From Microbacterium psychrotolerans (lineage in GTDB: Bacteria > Actinomycetota > Actinomycetes > Actinomycetales > Microbacteriaceae), in assembly GCF_031085295.1 (NCBI RefSeq), contig NZ_JAVFWO010000004.1:496001-560000 (forward strand): a DNA stretch of 64,000 nucleotides, in the 5' to 3' direction. The notes under the pieces were generated by a model. That model saw only the letters and a program-made list of their open reading frames with translations, did not search any database and was not told the DNA's origin. The translations under genes were made by a program, and so were the position numbers. Positions within the stretch are counted from its first letter, which is position 1. The number at the start of each line of letters is the position of its first letter. This document shows, one piece after another, positions 27,175 to 35,807 of this stretch.

Positions 27175-28179
27175 TCAAACTCGCACCCCCGTCTCGAGGA
27201 GCGCCGCGGCATTGCCTGCGAGGATGCGCTCCGTCAGCACCGCGGGCAGGTCGGCGCCGCGCACCAGTGCGACGGGATCGTCGAGACCCATGTCGAACGG
27301 GAAGTCGCTGCCGAGCACGACCTGCGACGCGCCGGCGACCTCCACGAGGTGCCGGATGGCGACCGGATCGTGCACCACGGTGTCGAACCACAGCTTCCGC
27401 AGATACGTCGACGGCGCGTGCCGGCAGCGCTGCGCCTCCGGCCGCACGTGCCAGGCGCGATCCGAGCGCCCGATGGCGAACGGCAGGTAGCCGCCGCCGT
27501 GCGCCGCCACGATCTTCAGGCCCGGGTGCCGATCGAGCACGCCCGAGAAGATGAGGTGCGAGAGGGCGACGGCGTTCTCGGTGGGCTGCCCCACGGTGTT
27601 CGAGAGGTAGAACCGATCCAGCCGCTCGTCGAGGCTGCAGCCGAACGGATGCAGGAACACCACGGCCCCCAGCTCCGCCGCCCGGGCCCAGAACGGCTCG
27701 AGTCGTGCGTCCGAGAGCTCGACATCGCCCGCGAACGACGAGATCTCCACGCCCGCGAGGCCGCGGCCGAGGATCGCGTCGTCGAGGCACTCCACAATGC
27801 GCTCCGGATGCTGCAGCGGCACCACACCGAGCCCGGTGAGACGGTCGGGCGCCAGCGCCGCGTGCGCCGCGATGAGCCGGTTCGTCTCCAGCGCGACCCA
27901 CACCGCGAGGCCCTCGGGCGCCCACGGGTAGAAGTGGTTCGGCGAGACGCTGACCCACTGGCGGTCGACACCCTGCGCATCCATCGCGGCGAGCCGCGCG
28001 CCGACGTCGGTGAGCTTCGGAATGCGCGCGCCGACCATGGCGCCGGAGACCTGCAGGCTCTCGACCCCGTTGCGGCGACGCTCCAGGTCGGCGGCCTCGG
28101 CGACGAGGTCGGGCACGCGCCGCTCGACCTCGGCATGCAGCGCCGGCAACAGCAGGTGGGCGTGGACGTCGGTGATCAT
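27175..28179 (-). CDS. Amidohydrolase-family protein (ACMSD / gamma-resorcylate decarboxylase-like)
   Basis: 334 residues from ATG 28179, overlapping the monooxygenase stop by 4 bp. Amidohydrolase_2 fold: HxH in TDVHAHL (residues 4-9), metal/active-site His in VFLHPFG and AAHGGGYLPFA, Asp in LGSDFPFDMG. In this family the enzymes often decarboxylate aromatic or muconic acids (ACMSD, resorcylate decarboxylase) without hydrolysis. Last gene of the five-gene aromatic operon; probably removes a carboxyl group from a ring or a ring-cleavage product (inference). Confidence 0.85.
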   Translation of the reverse strand: MITDVHAHLLLPALHAEVERRVPDLVAEAADLERRRNGVESLQVSGAMVGARIPKLTDVGARLAAMDAQGVDRQWVSVSPNHFYPWAPEGLAVWVALETNRLIAAHAALAPDRLTGLGVVPLQHPERIVECLDDAILGRGLAGVEISSFAGDVELSDARLEPFWARAAELGAVVFLHPFGCSLDERLDRFYLSNTVGQPTENAVALSHLIFSGVLDRHPGLKIVAAHGGGYLPFAIGRSDRAWHVRPEAQRCRHAPSTYLRKLWFDTVVHDPVAIRHLVEVAGASQVVLGSDFPFDMGLDDPVALVRGADLPAVLTERILAGNAAALLETGVRV

Positions 28180-29309
28180 GCCGGCTGCGCCATCTGCTGC
28201 GCGATGCCGAAGATCAGCCCACCGGCGTCGGCATCCCTGTTGCCGTCGATCTGCCACTGGCCCAGTTGCACGGATGCCTCGACCACCGCCTTCGCGCGCG
28301 GCAGACGCCGGGCGTGGAAGTCGTCCCACAGCCCCCGGTCGAGCACTTCTCGGTCGGTGAGCAGCTCGGTGAGGACGAGGGCGTCCTCCAGCCCCTGTGC
28401 GGCCCCCTGCGCGATCGTGGGCGGGCAGCTGTGCGCGGCATCCCCGATCACCACCACACGTCCTCGGTTCCAGGGCGCCTGGACCAGGTGCTTGGTGAAC
28501 CACGTGTAGTTCGCGTGTGCGCCGCTCTCGAGGTCGGTGCGGATCGCGTTCCACGGGCCGTCGTAGGCACGCGACTCCTCCAGCATGATGCGGGTGGCCT
28601 CCTCATCGGAGACGCCGAAGCGATCCTGCGCCTTCTCGACGAGGAACGCGTACATCGTGTCCTCACCCGTCGGGGTGTAGCCGGCGATGTAGACCGGGCC
28701 GCCGTAGTAGAGCTCGCTGCGTTCCACCTCGGAGGGGCGCGATACGAACGTGCGCCAGATGCCCATGCCGGTCGGTTGCGGAGTGACGTCGATGCCGATC
28801 AGGCCCCGCACGGCGGAGTTCAGTCCGTCGGCGCCGATGAGCAGGTCGTACGTGCCGGCCGATGCGCCGTCGACGAAGACCTCGACCGCGTCGTCGGTCT
28901 GCTCGAGCCCGGTGACCTTGGCGCCGAACCGGACGTTCGCGCCGGCCTTCTGCGCGTGCTCGAGCAGGATGCGCGCCAGTGCAGGACGCGGCATCCCCAT
29001 CGCGGCCGGGTAGTCGGGTCCGCCGGTCTTGACGTCGGGCAGCGCGGCGACCACGGGGGCACCCGGACCGGGGGCGCGCAGGTTGAGTCCCTCGAAGGGG
29101 TAGCCGGCGGCGCGGATGTCTTCCCAGGCGCCGAGCGCGTCGAAAACGCGCAGGGCGTTGCCCTGCAGCGAGATGCCCGAACCCAGTGCGCTGAGCTCGG
29201 GCTTCGCCTCGAAGACGTCGACCTCGACGCCGGCCTTGGCGAGCTGGATGGCGGCGGCGAGCCCCGAGACGCCGCTTCCGGCGATCGCGACGTTGCTGAC
29301 TGCGGTCAT
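28176..29309 (-). CDS. FAD-dependent aromatic monooxygenase (salicylate/PHBH-type)
   Basis: 377 residues, class A flavoprotein monooxygenase. GxGxxG FAD motif AGSGVSGLAAAI, DG motif GADGLNSAVR, GD motif GDAAHSCPPTIAQGAAQG. Such enzymes hydroxylate aromatic acids using NAD(P)H and O2. In this operon it would make the dihydroxylated ring that the extradiol dioxygenase opens. Fourth gene of the operon; SD AGAGAGG; overlaps the amidohydrolase by 4 bp. Confidence 0.9.
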   Translation of the reverse strand: MTAVSNVAIAGSGVSGLAAAIQLAKAGVEVDVFEAKPELSALGSGISLQGNALRVFDALGAWEDIRAAGYPFEGLNLRAPGPGAPVVAALPDVKTGGPDYPAAMGMPRPALARILLEHAQKAGANVRFGAKVTGLEQTDDAVEVFVDGASAGTYDLLIGADGLNSAVRGLIGIDVTPQPTGMGIWRTFVSRPSEVERSELYYGGPVYIAGYTPTGEDTMYAFLVEKAQDRFGVSDEEATRIMLEESRAYDGPWNAIRTDLESGAHANYTWFTKHLVQAPWNRGRVVVIGDAAHSCPPTIAQGAAQGLEDALVLTELLTDREVLDRGLWDDFHARRLPRAKAVVEASVQLGQWQIDGNRDADAGGLIFGIAQQMAQPA

Positions 29310-29345
29310 GTCAGAACCTCTCTGTTCTGTGTCGTGTGGAGTGCT

Positions 29346-30344
29346 TCAGAGGATGGCGACGGGGTTGATCGGCGAGCCGACCGCGCCGGTGATCGGCAGC
29401 GGTGCCGCCGAGAGGAGGAACTCGTAGGTGCCCGACTCAGCGCACACCGCGCCGAGCTCCTCGAGGTCCCACAGCTCCCCGATGGTGAGGCCCATGTTCG
29501 GGATCACCACCTGGTGCAGCGGCTGGAAGGCCGCGACGTCGAACTCGTTGGGCCGCACTTCGAAGCCCCACGTGTCGGTGGCGATGGCGGCGATCTCGCT
29601 GCGGTGCAGCCAGCCCGCGCTCGTGAGCGAGAGTCCGGGAGCCGGCCCGCCCGCGTAGTCCCCCCAGCCGTCACGGCGCGTACGCGCGAGCTGGCCCGTG
29701 CGCACGACGACGATGTCGCCGCGACCGACGAGGCTCGATACCCCCTGCGCCTCGATCGTCGCATCGAGGTCGGCTGCAGTGATGGCGTATCCGTCCTCGA
29801 GTTCGCCGGTGTCTGGGCGCAGGTGGCGGCCGACGTCGAGGAGGACGCCGCGCGAGACGATGACGGATGCCGCATGCTCGATGCCCGTCACCAGGTCGCC
29901 GTCGCTCGTCACGACGTCGCCCGCCCGTCGGCCGTTCCACGCGTGGCCGTGGTCGAAGATGTGGCCGAGCCCATCCCACTGCGTCGAGCACTGCAGCGGC
30001 ATCGAGATGTGGTCGTCGGCCCCGCCGATGCCGTGGGGAAACCCCTGCGCGCCGCGCTCGGCATCCGTACCCGTGTCCATCATGAGGTGCACGGGGTTGG
30101 TTCGACGCCGCCAGCCCTTCTGCGGGCCGTTCATGTCGAAGGACTGCGACAGCGAGACAACGCGTCCGGTCTTCACCAGACCGGCTGCGGCGACGCGCAC
30201 CGCCGCATCGATGAAGTTGAGGGTGCCCAGGCGATCCTCCCCGCCCCATCGCCCCCAGTTGCGGAACGCCTCGGCGCGCGCGGCGATCTCCGCCTCGGGA
30301 TTCGCCCGGTCGAGGTCGGCGGGGTTCTCGGACGGCGCGTTCAC
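29346..30344 (-). CDS. Cyclase-family metal-dependent hydrolase
   Basis: 332 residues from GTG 30344, which overlaps the FAH-gene stop (GTGA); an in-frame GTG at 30368 is possible. Cyclase/formamidase family, longer branch: NWGRWGGEDRLGTLNFI near the N-terminus and the metal-site segment QWDGLGHIFDHGHAWNG in place of HxGTHxDxPxH. Such proteins hydrolyse amides, lactones or cyclic enol compounds. Third gene of the aromatic operon, where it could open a lactone or hydrolyse a cleavage product. Confidence 0.85.
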   Translation of the reverse strand: MNAPSENPADLDRANPEAEIAARAEAFRNWGRWGGEDRLGTLNFIDAAVRVAAAGLVKTGRVVSLSQSFDMNGPQKGWRRRTNPVHLMMDTGTDAERGAQGFPHGIGGADDHISMPLQCSTQWDGLGHIFDHGHAWNGRRAGDVVTSDGDLVTGIEHAASVIVSRGVLLDVGRHLRPDTGELEDGYAITAADLDATIEAQGVSSLVGRGDIVVVRTGQLARTRRDGWGDYAGGPAPGLSLTSAGWLHRSEIAAIATDTWGFEVRPNEFDVAAFQPLHQVVIPNMGLTIGELWDLEELGAVCAESGTYEFLLSAAPLPITGAVGSPINPVAIL

Positions 30345-31312
30345 ACCTCCGGCCCCTCCGCGACGCACCGGACGACCTGCGTGCCGAGGCCGGAGATCGA
30401 ACCGGTCATGACGTCGCCGTCGCGCAGGAACCGCTTCCAGTGCTGGCCGTTGCCGGGAGGGCTCCCGGTGAGGAGCAGGTCACCGGGGAGCAGCGCGGTC
30501 GTCTGCGAGGCGGCCGAGACGAGCGCGGGGATGTCGAAGAGCAGGTCGCTCGTCGATCCGTTCTGCATCGTGTCGCCGTTGAGGTCGAGCCGGACGGCGA
30601 GGTCGTCACCCGACACGAAGGGAGCGGGCACGAGGAACGGACCGGTGGGCAGGAAGCCCGGCGCGTTCTTGGCGCGGTACCAGTCGGTCCCGATCTCCTT
30701 CATGTCCTTGCGGAAGACGAGGTCGCGCGTCGTGATGTCGTTCACGATCGTGTAGCCCCCGATGTGGCCGACCGCGTCCTCCCGCGACACGCGGAACGCC
30801 TCCTTGCCGATCACGACGGCCAGCTCCAGCTCCCAGTCGTGCACCTCGCTGTACGACGGCAGCACGAGGGGCACATCGTCACCGACGACGACGGTGGGCA
30901 GCCCCAGGAAGAAGTAGGGCTCGCCATGTGCCCGGCGGTCGTCCATCATCTTCGCCGCGAACTCCCGCGCCTCCTCGGGCGAGCGGGAAGCGTCCTGCGT
31001 GAGTCCGGCCACGACGAGCTCGATCACGTGCTCGCGGTAGTTCGCCCCCGCCTGCAGCACCTGACGCGGTTCGACCGGAGCAGTCAGCACGACATCGGCG
31101 AGCGGCATCCACTCGCCATCCGTCTCGGCGAGCGCCGTCAGGCGATCCCAGTCGGCCGCGGCGAGGAAGGCGTTCAGTCCTGGCGCGCCGAGATCGTCGT
31201 CCGACACCGCGCGGATGCGGTCGCCGGCGACGAGCCCGAGACGGACGGAATCCCCGTCGCGGTAGCGGGCGAAGGCGAAGGGTGCGGTCAGTCCGTCTGA
31301 CGTCGTCGTCAT
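30341..31312 (-). CDS. Fumarylacetoacetate hydrolase (FAH) family protein
   Basis: 323 residues from ATG 31312, SD GGAGAA. FAH fold: metal ligands in SEVHDWELELAVVIGK and GYTIVNDITTRDL, plus LLTGSPPGNG near the C-terminus. The family includes acylpyruvate hydrolases, oxaloacetate decarboxylases and the isomerases/decarboxylases of meta-cleavage pathways. Placed directly after the extradiol dioxygenase, it most likely acts on the ring-opened product. Confidence 0.88.
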   Translation of the reverse strand: MTTTSDGLTAPFAFARYRDGDSVRLGLVAGDRIRAVSDDDLGAPGLNAFLAAADWDRLTALAETDGEWMPLADVVLTAPVEPRQVLQAGANYREHVIELVVAGLTQDASRSPEEAREFAAKMMDDRRAHGEPYFFLGLPTVVVGDDVPLVLPSYSEVHDWELELAVVIGKEAFRVSREDAVGHIGGYTIVNDITTRDLVFRKDMKEIGTDWYRAKNAPGFLPTGPFLVPAPFVSGDDLAVRLDLNGDTMQNGSTSDLLFDIPALVSAASQTTALLPGDLLLTGSPPGNGQHWKRFLRDGDVMTGSISGLGTQVVRCVAEGPEV

Positions 31313-31346
31313 GTGTTCTCCAAGTCCGTGGTTCGCAACGTGGTGC

Positions 31347-31381
31347 GAGGGCGGGGACGCCGGTCGGGCATCCCCACCCTC
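31347..31381 (-). other. Strand-specific intercistronic hairpin after the dioxygenase gene
   Basis: Arms 31347-31361 and 31367-31381 form a 15-bp stem with a 5-nt loop in the minus-strand RNA, where two positions are G-U pairs; on the plus strand those become C-A mismatches. It lies 8 bp after the dioxygenase stop, so it may end or protect that part of the message. Confidence 0.55.
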
Positions 31382-31388
31382 GAGCCTG

Positions 31389-32408
31389 TCAGCCCTGGCC
31401 GTGCTTGGCGTAGGGGTTGAAGAGCGCTTCCTTGATCTCGTCCGGCACGCCCTCCTCGGTCGCCGACGGACCATCGGCGGGCGGGAAGGACTCCGTCATG
31501 GACATCGGCATGGCGCTGTTGCGGTAGAAGTTGTTCGAGCCCTGAGACGGCGTCCAGGTGTTGGCTTCCCAGTCCGGCACATAGTTGCGATACCCGCCCG
31601 TGTTGAGCTCGATGCGCAGCGACGACGGCTCGCGGTAGTAGAGGAAGTTCTGCTCGCCGATGCCGTGGATCGACGGGCCGTACTCGATCGGGTAGCCGTT
31701 CTCGCCGAGGACGTCAGCCGCGATGAGCAGCTCCTCGCGGGTGTCGACCCAGAACGCGTAGTGGTTGACGCGTCCGGCGCGGGTCGAGCCGTCGAGGACG
31801 ACTCCGAGGTCGTGAGACTTCTCGTTGGTCGTGAGCACCGAGAACACCGAGATGGGCGCCTCGTCGAGGACGGTGCGGGCCATGAAGCGGAAGCCGAGCA
31901 CGTCGACGTACCACTTCACGAACGCGTCGACGTCGCTCGTGGCGATGGTGACGTGGTCGAGCTGACGCGGGGCGCCGGCGACCTTGCTGCGACGCGAGGG
32001 CCGGTCGGGGTAGATCGACGCGGCGTCGCCCTCGGTGTCGTGGTGGCGCGTGACGTCCCAGTGCAGGGTAAGCGTGTGACCCCACGGGCCGGTGAAGCGG
32101 TACGCGCGACCGATCTTGTGGACATCGACCCACTCGCCCTGGATGCCGGCGGCCTCCACGCGCTTGGCGGCCTCCTCGAGCGCCTCGGGGCTCGAGGTGC
32201 GCCACGCGGCGGTGTCGAGGCTCGGCTCGTCGCCCGGAAGCACGACGACGGAGTAGGCGTAGTAGTCGCCCCAGCAGCGCAGGTACACGGCGCCGTCGAC
32301 GCGGTCGACGACGGTGAGTCCGACCTGGTTGACGTAGAAGTCGACGGATGCCTCGACATCCGGCGATGTGATGGCCACATACGACAGATGCGACAGAAGC
32401 TTGATCAT
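31389..32408 (-). CDS. Extradiol ring-cleavage dioxygenase (catechol 2,3-dioxygenase-like, VOC fold)
   Basis: 339 residues from ATG 32408 (SD AAAGGGA). Two VOC domains: about 1-125 and 145-275. The Fe ligands of type-I extradiol enzymes are visible: His152 (LDHVTIATS), His216 (VNHYAFW) and Glu267 (LRIELNTGGY). It opens a catechol ring next to the two hydroxyls using O2. The C-terminal 60 residues (GVPDEIKEALFNPY) are extra. First gene of the aromatic operon with a hairpin directly after it. The true substrate (catechol, protocatechuate or substituted) is not decided by sequence. Confidence 0.9.
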   Translation of the reverse strand: MIKLLSHLSYVAITSPDVEASVDFYVNQVGLTVVDRVDGAVYLRCWGDYYAYSVVVLPGDEPSLDTAAWRTSSPEALEEAAKRVEAAGIQGEWVDVHKIGRAYRFTGPWGHTLTLHWDVTRHHDTEGDAASIYPDRPSRRSKVAGAPRQLDHVTIATSDVDAFVKWYVDVLGFRFMARTVLDEAPISVFSVLTTNEKSHDLGVVLDGSTRAGRVNHYAFWVDTREELLIAADVLGENGYPIEYGPSIHGIGEQNFLYYREPSSLRIELNTGGYRNYVPDWEANTWTPSQGSNNFYRNSAMPMSMTESFPPADGPSATEEGVPDEIKEALFNPYAKHGQG

Positions 32409-32471
32409 CTTCGATCCCTTTCGGTGAGTCGTCGGGGTGATCCCCACAACCACTTTCGCCGGAGTCGGGCA

Positions 32472-32490
32472 TATCAGGGAATCCCATATC
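32472..32490. promoter_or_regulatory. Operator-like dyad upstream of the dioxygenase operon
   Basis: GGGAATCCC (32477-32485) is a perfect 9-bp dyad inside ATAT-flanked AT-rich DNA, 64 bp upstream of the dioxygenase ATG, in the 106-bp space to the next gene. No regulator gene is directly adjacent. Confidence 0.4.
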
Positions 32491-32514
32491 GACGATTACC
32501 CGGATCACCCACAT

Positions 32515-33297
32515 TTATGAACGCGAGCGGCCGAGAATCTGCCCGGCGAGGACCGCGTCGTGTCGCAGCTCGGCGAGATCGTCGACGTCGCGTCCGAGGC
32601 GGACCGCCTCGATGGCACGGCGCAGCGCCACCCGCTCGGGACGTTCGAACCGGCGCGGAAGCGTCCGCCGACCCGAGGCGTCCGTCGTCGCCATCACCAG
32701 GTCTCCCCCGTCGTCGTCGACCTCGACGACCGTCTCGGCGAGAGCCGTGATGCGCAGGCGTCCGAGACCCGGGGCTCCCGGCTGGGTTGCGACGACGGCC
32801 GACACCACCGCCTGCGCGTCGGTTTCGAGGAGCGCGAGACCGCTTCCGTCCGCGAAGGTTCCGACGCGAAGGCGCAAGGGCCGGCCTGCGAGCACGCGAG
32901 CCCATCCGATCGCGTCGCGGAGGGCCTGCGAGAGCGCGTCGGAGGCGGCGTGACACTCGATCGTGCATGCACTCAGGCGGCGCGGTGCGGGCAGCGCATC
33001 CGCGGCGGCGGCGACGGCGTCGTGGCGCAGCTGGGGTCGTTCCAGGATGATCGGCACGGCGCCCGTGCGCGCCTCCAGCACGCCGAGGGCTTCCGCGGGC
33101 GCGCCACCGGGACGGGCCACCACGACGGCTGCGGCGCCGTCCCTGGAGGCGGCTTCGGCGTGGCGCCACCAGGCGCCCGTCCCGTCGACGACGACCACGG
33201 CACCTGCGCGGCCGGCCGCGGCGGCGACGCGTTCGGGAAGCTCGGCCATCGCCACTCGATACTCATCGAGGTCGGTGCGGACCAGGGTCGCGGTCAT
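32515..33297 (-). CDS. Degenerate Gfo/Idh/MocA-like partner protein
   Basis: 260 residues; no confident family hit by eye. It looks like a Gfo/Idh protein without its first beta-alpha-beta unit: AGAVVVVDGTGAWWRHAEAA matches the dVVivatP..hH..h strand, VVVARPGGAPAEALGVLE stands where VEKPla.t.eeA should be (Lys lost), and RHDAVLAGQIL matches the usual C-terminal helix. No GxGxxG is present. The ATG overlaps the stop of the complete Gfo/Idh gene by 4 bp, so the two are made together, perhaps as a hetero-oligomer. Confidence 0.65.
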   Translation of the reverse strand: MTATLVRTDLDEYRVAMAELPERVAAAAGRAGAVVVVDGTGAWWRHAEAASRDGAAAVVVARPGGAPAEALGVLEARTGAVPIILERPQLRHDAVAAAADALPAPRRLSACTIECHAASDALSQALRDAIGWARVLAGRPLRLRVGTFADGSGLALLETDAQAVVSAVVATQPGAPGLGRLRITALAETVVEVDDDGGDLVMATTDASGRRTLPRRFERPERVALRRAIEAVRLGRDVDDLAELRHDAVLAGQILGRSRS

Positions 33298-34325
33298 GCC
33301 GCCGCTCCGACGAGGGCGGCGGCGGCGTCCGCGATCCGCAGGGAGTACCGGACGTCGTCGAGGAGCTCGTCGTACTCGACGGGGAATCCGCTGTCGAGCA
33401 GCTCGGCGAGCGCTCGCCACTCCGCCGTGTAGCCGTCGCCGGCGTCGTGCGCGAAAGTCGTCTCGCGGTCGTCCGCAGCGCGAAGGCGCACGCGAGCGCT
33501 TCCGGCATGCACGAAAGCGGGCGGGAAGCCGACATCCAGTCGGTCCCGCGTCGTGGCGATCGCCAGGCGCCAGAGCGCGTCGGCTCCGCCGCTCTGCATG
33601 ACGGCCGTGAGCTGGACCGGGATGCCGCTCGCGACGAAACCCACGGCGTAGCCGAGGGGCGCCAGCGCGCGGGCGAAGACGACGCGCTCGAAGTTCGGCG
33701 CGATGTCCCGGACGAGCGGGAGGTCGTGGATGGCGAGACCGGTGAGGAGCCGGTGCACGACCTCCGCCGCGACCTCGGGGCGGGTCAGGTCGGGAAGCGC
33801 AGGGTGCCGACTCGCCGTCGGAAGCTCCGACACCACATCGTGGTAGCGCGTGTTCGGCGGCAATGAGAGCGTGACCGACACCGACACCACAGGGCCGCCC
33901 GACGCGGTCAGGTGGTGCTTGGCCCTGCCCCACGCCGGATCGAAGTAGTGGTTGGTCCCCACGATCAGCGGAATCCCCGTGCGGCGGCACGCCTCGACGG
34001 CCTGCGTGGCCTCGCCGACCGTGGTGCCGAGTGGCTTCTCGCAGAAGATCGCCTGCTTGCCGGCGGCGACCGCCGCGACGACCTGCCTCGAGTGCTCCGC
34101 CGGAGGGCTGCAGACGGCGACGACGTCCACCGCCGGGTCTGACAGGAGATCCTCGGTCCCCGACGAGAAGCGCGCGGCGGTGCGCGCCGCGAGAGCCTCC
34201 GCACGCCCGCTTCCCGCGTCGGAGATGTGGACCACTCGGAACGACTCGCCGAGTTGCGCGAGGGTGGGCAGGTGCAGAGCCGAGACGCCCGGTCCCGCCC
34301 CGATGATGCCGACGCCGTAGGTCAT
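33294..34325 (-). CDS. Gfo/Idh/MocA-family oxidoreductase
   Basis: 343 residues. Rossmann motif GIIGAGPGVSALHLP (residues 5-19), CEKP with catalytic Lys near residue 95, and IHDLPLVRD in the second domain where HDLD/HxxD-type residues sit. The family oxidises or reduces sugars and cyclitols with NAD(P), including C3 oxidation of glycosides. SD CGGAGG before the ATG. Divergent from the ROK regulator 104 bp away and coupled to a degenerate partner. Confidence 0.88.
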   Translation of the reverse strand: MTYGVGIIGAGPGVSALHLPTLAQLGESFRVVHISDAGSGRAEALAARTAARFSSGTEDLLSDPAVDVVAVCSPPAEHSRQVVAAVAAGKQAIFCEKPLGTTVGEATQAVEACRRTGIPLIVGTNHYFDPAWGRAKHHLTASGGPVVSVSVTLSLPPNTRYHDVVSELPTASRHPALPDLTRPEVAAEVVHRLLTGLAIHDLPLVRDIAPNFERVVFARALAPLGYAVGFVASGIPVQLTAVMQSGGADALWRLAIATTRDRLDVGFPPAFVHAGSARVRLRAADDRETTFAHDAGDGYTAEWRALAELLDSGFPVEYDELLDDVRYSLRIADAAAALVGAAA

Positions 34326-34429
34326 GCCGCCTCCGTACTTTCGCTCGAAGCGTACCTAAGTTCGATGTGCTTTGACTATAGACCGCCACATTTGGGATGA
34401 TTCCGTGGGCGGTTATGCAAGAATCGACC

Positions 34430-35707
34430 ATGGCCAGAGAGTCCACGTTGCGCTTCGGGGCGCAGACCGACGAGATGACGAGCCTCTTGAGGATCGTGAA
34501 CATGGTGCGCACGGGGGACGCGTCGACCCGGCCCGAGATCGGACGCGTGACCGGACTGGGTCGCGGTGTCGTCACGCAGCGGGTGGACCAGGCGATCGAG
34601 ATGGGCTACCTCGCGGACGGCGAGTTCGGGCCTTCGTCGGGGGGTCGCGCCCCGCGCACCCTCCGATTCCGCGGCGACGCGGGTCGCATCGTCGTGTGCG
34701 CCCTGGGAGCCCTCCACATCCACGTCGGGGTCGCCATGCTCGACGGTGACGTTATCGATCAGGCGCACTCGCGGTGGGACATCGCGCGCGGCCCCGCAGA
34801 GACGCTGGACAAGGCGCTCAGCATGATCGACGAGGTGCTCGAACGCACTCCGGACGTGCCGGTGTGGGGCATCGGTGTCGGCGTGCCCGGCCCGGTGGAC
34901 TTCGACAGCGGCCGCCCCGTCGCACCGCCCATCATGCCCGGCTGGAACGGGTTCGACGTGCGCCGCCGGTTCGAGCAGCGTTACGACGCCCCCGTGTGGG
35001 TCGACAACGACGTCAACCTCCTCACGTTCGGCGAGCGCGCGCGGCGCGACGACTACCGCCTCGACCTCATCTACTGCAAGATCGGGTCCGGCATCGGAGC
35101 GGGCCTGCTCTCGCACGGACGCATCCACCGTGGCGTGAACGGCGCCGCAGGCGACATCGGGCACGTCCGCGTACGGGACTCCGATGCCCTCTGCCGCTGC
35201 GGCAAGGTCGGGTGCTTGGAGGCGGTCGCCGGCGGGTGGGCTCTGATCCGCGATGCCCTCGCGGAGATCGAGGCCGGGGCGACGGGAGCACTGGCCACGG
35301 CCGTCGCCGACGGCGAGGAGCTGACGCCCGAGCGCATCTCGATCGCGGCGGAGGAGGGGGACGCGCTCGCCATCCGGCTCGTCCAGCGGTCGGCGCGCGT
35401 CGTCGGCGAGTCGATCGCCGCGCTGGTCAACATGTTCAATCCCTCGGTGATCGTGATCGGCGGCGCCGTCGCGGGGGCCGGCGAGCTGCTGCTCGCCGAG
35501 GTGCGCCAGCGCGTGTACGAGCTCTCACTCCCGCTCGCCACGCGGGATCTGACGATCGCCCAGTCCGTCAATGACGTGCGGGAACCTTTGCGGGGTGGCG
35601 TGGAGATGGTGCGCGAGCAGCTGTTCGATGTGACCTTCCCGCGCTGGTTCGGCGACGGGCGCCCCACCATCGGCGCGATCCGCGGCAGCCTCGAGACGGC
35701 GGCGTGA
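34430..35707 (+). CDS. ROK-family transcriptional regulator
   Basis: 425 residues from ATG 34430 (AAGAAT five nt upstream, probably leaderless). N-terminal winged HTH (RPEIGRVTGLGRGVVTQRVD), then a sugar-kinase-like ROK domain: GVGVPGPVDFDSG, DNDVN, zinc motif CRCGKVGCLEAVAGG and C-terminal VIGGAVAGAG. ROK repressors (XylR, NagC types) respond to sugars. Its position between a Gfo/Idh pair and a deglycosidase-like fusion gene suggests control of both, possibly through the CTTT-rich boxes noted at 35734 and elsewhere. Confidence 0.9.
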   Translation: MARESTLRFGAQTDEMTSLLRIVNMVRTGDASTRPEIGRVTGLGRGVVTQRVDQAIEMGYLADGEFGPSSGGRAPRTLRFRGDAGRIVVCALGALHIHVGVAMLDGDVIDQAHSRWDIARGPAETLDKALSMIDEVLERTPDVPVWGIGVGVPGPVDFDSGRPVAPPIMPGWNGFDVRRRFEQRYDAPVWVDNDVNLLTFGERARRDDYRLDLIYCKIGSGIGAGLLSHGRIHRGVNGAAGDIGHVRVRDSDALCRCGKVGCLEAVAGGWALIRDALAEIEAGATGALATAVADGEELTPERISIAAEEGDALAIRLVQRSARVVGESIAALVNMFNPSVIVIGGAVAGAGELLLAEVRQRVYELSLPLATRDLTIAQSVNDVREPLRGGVEMVREQLFDVTFPRWFGDGRPTIGAIRGSLETAA

Positions 35708-35733
35708 GTCGCCCGGGCTTCGAGGACTTCTTA

Positions 35734-35767
35734 CTAAAACAGACAAAAGCGTGTAGCTTCCTGTCTG
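35734..35767 (+). promoter_or_regulatory. AT-rich promoter/operator before the first deglycosidase fusion
   Basis: CTAAAACAGACAAAAG (35734-35749) resembles boxes upstream of 27003, 39303 and 43645. CAGACA (35740-35745) and TGTCTG (35762-35767) form an inverted repeat around a possible -10 TAGCTT (35754-35759). SD GAGGGAG then precedes ATG 35808. Confidence 0.45.
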
Positions 35768-35807
35768 AAGCCCGTCGGACGGGCTCGGACACGAGGGAGT
35801 GAACCCG

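Noticed and set aside
32515..34575. 686-aa reading through the degenerate Gfo/Idh gene
   Set aside because: The upstream part lies antisense/out of frame in the complete Gfo/Idh gene; ATG 33297 overlaps that gene's stop as a coupled start.
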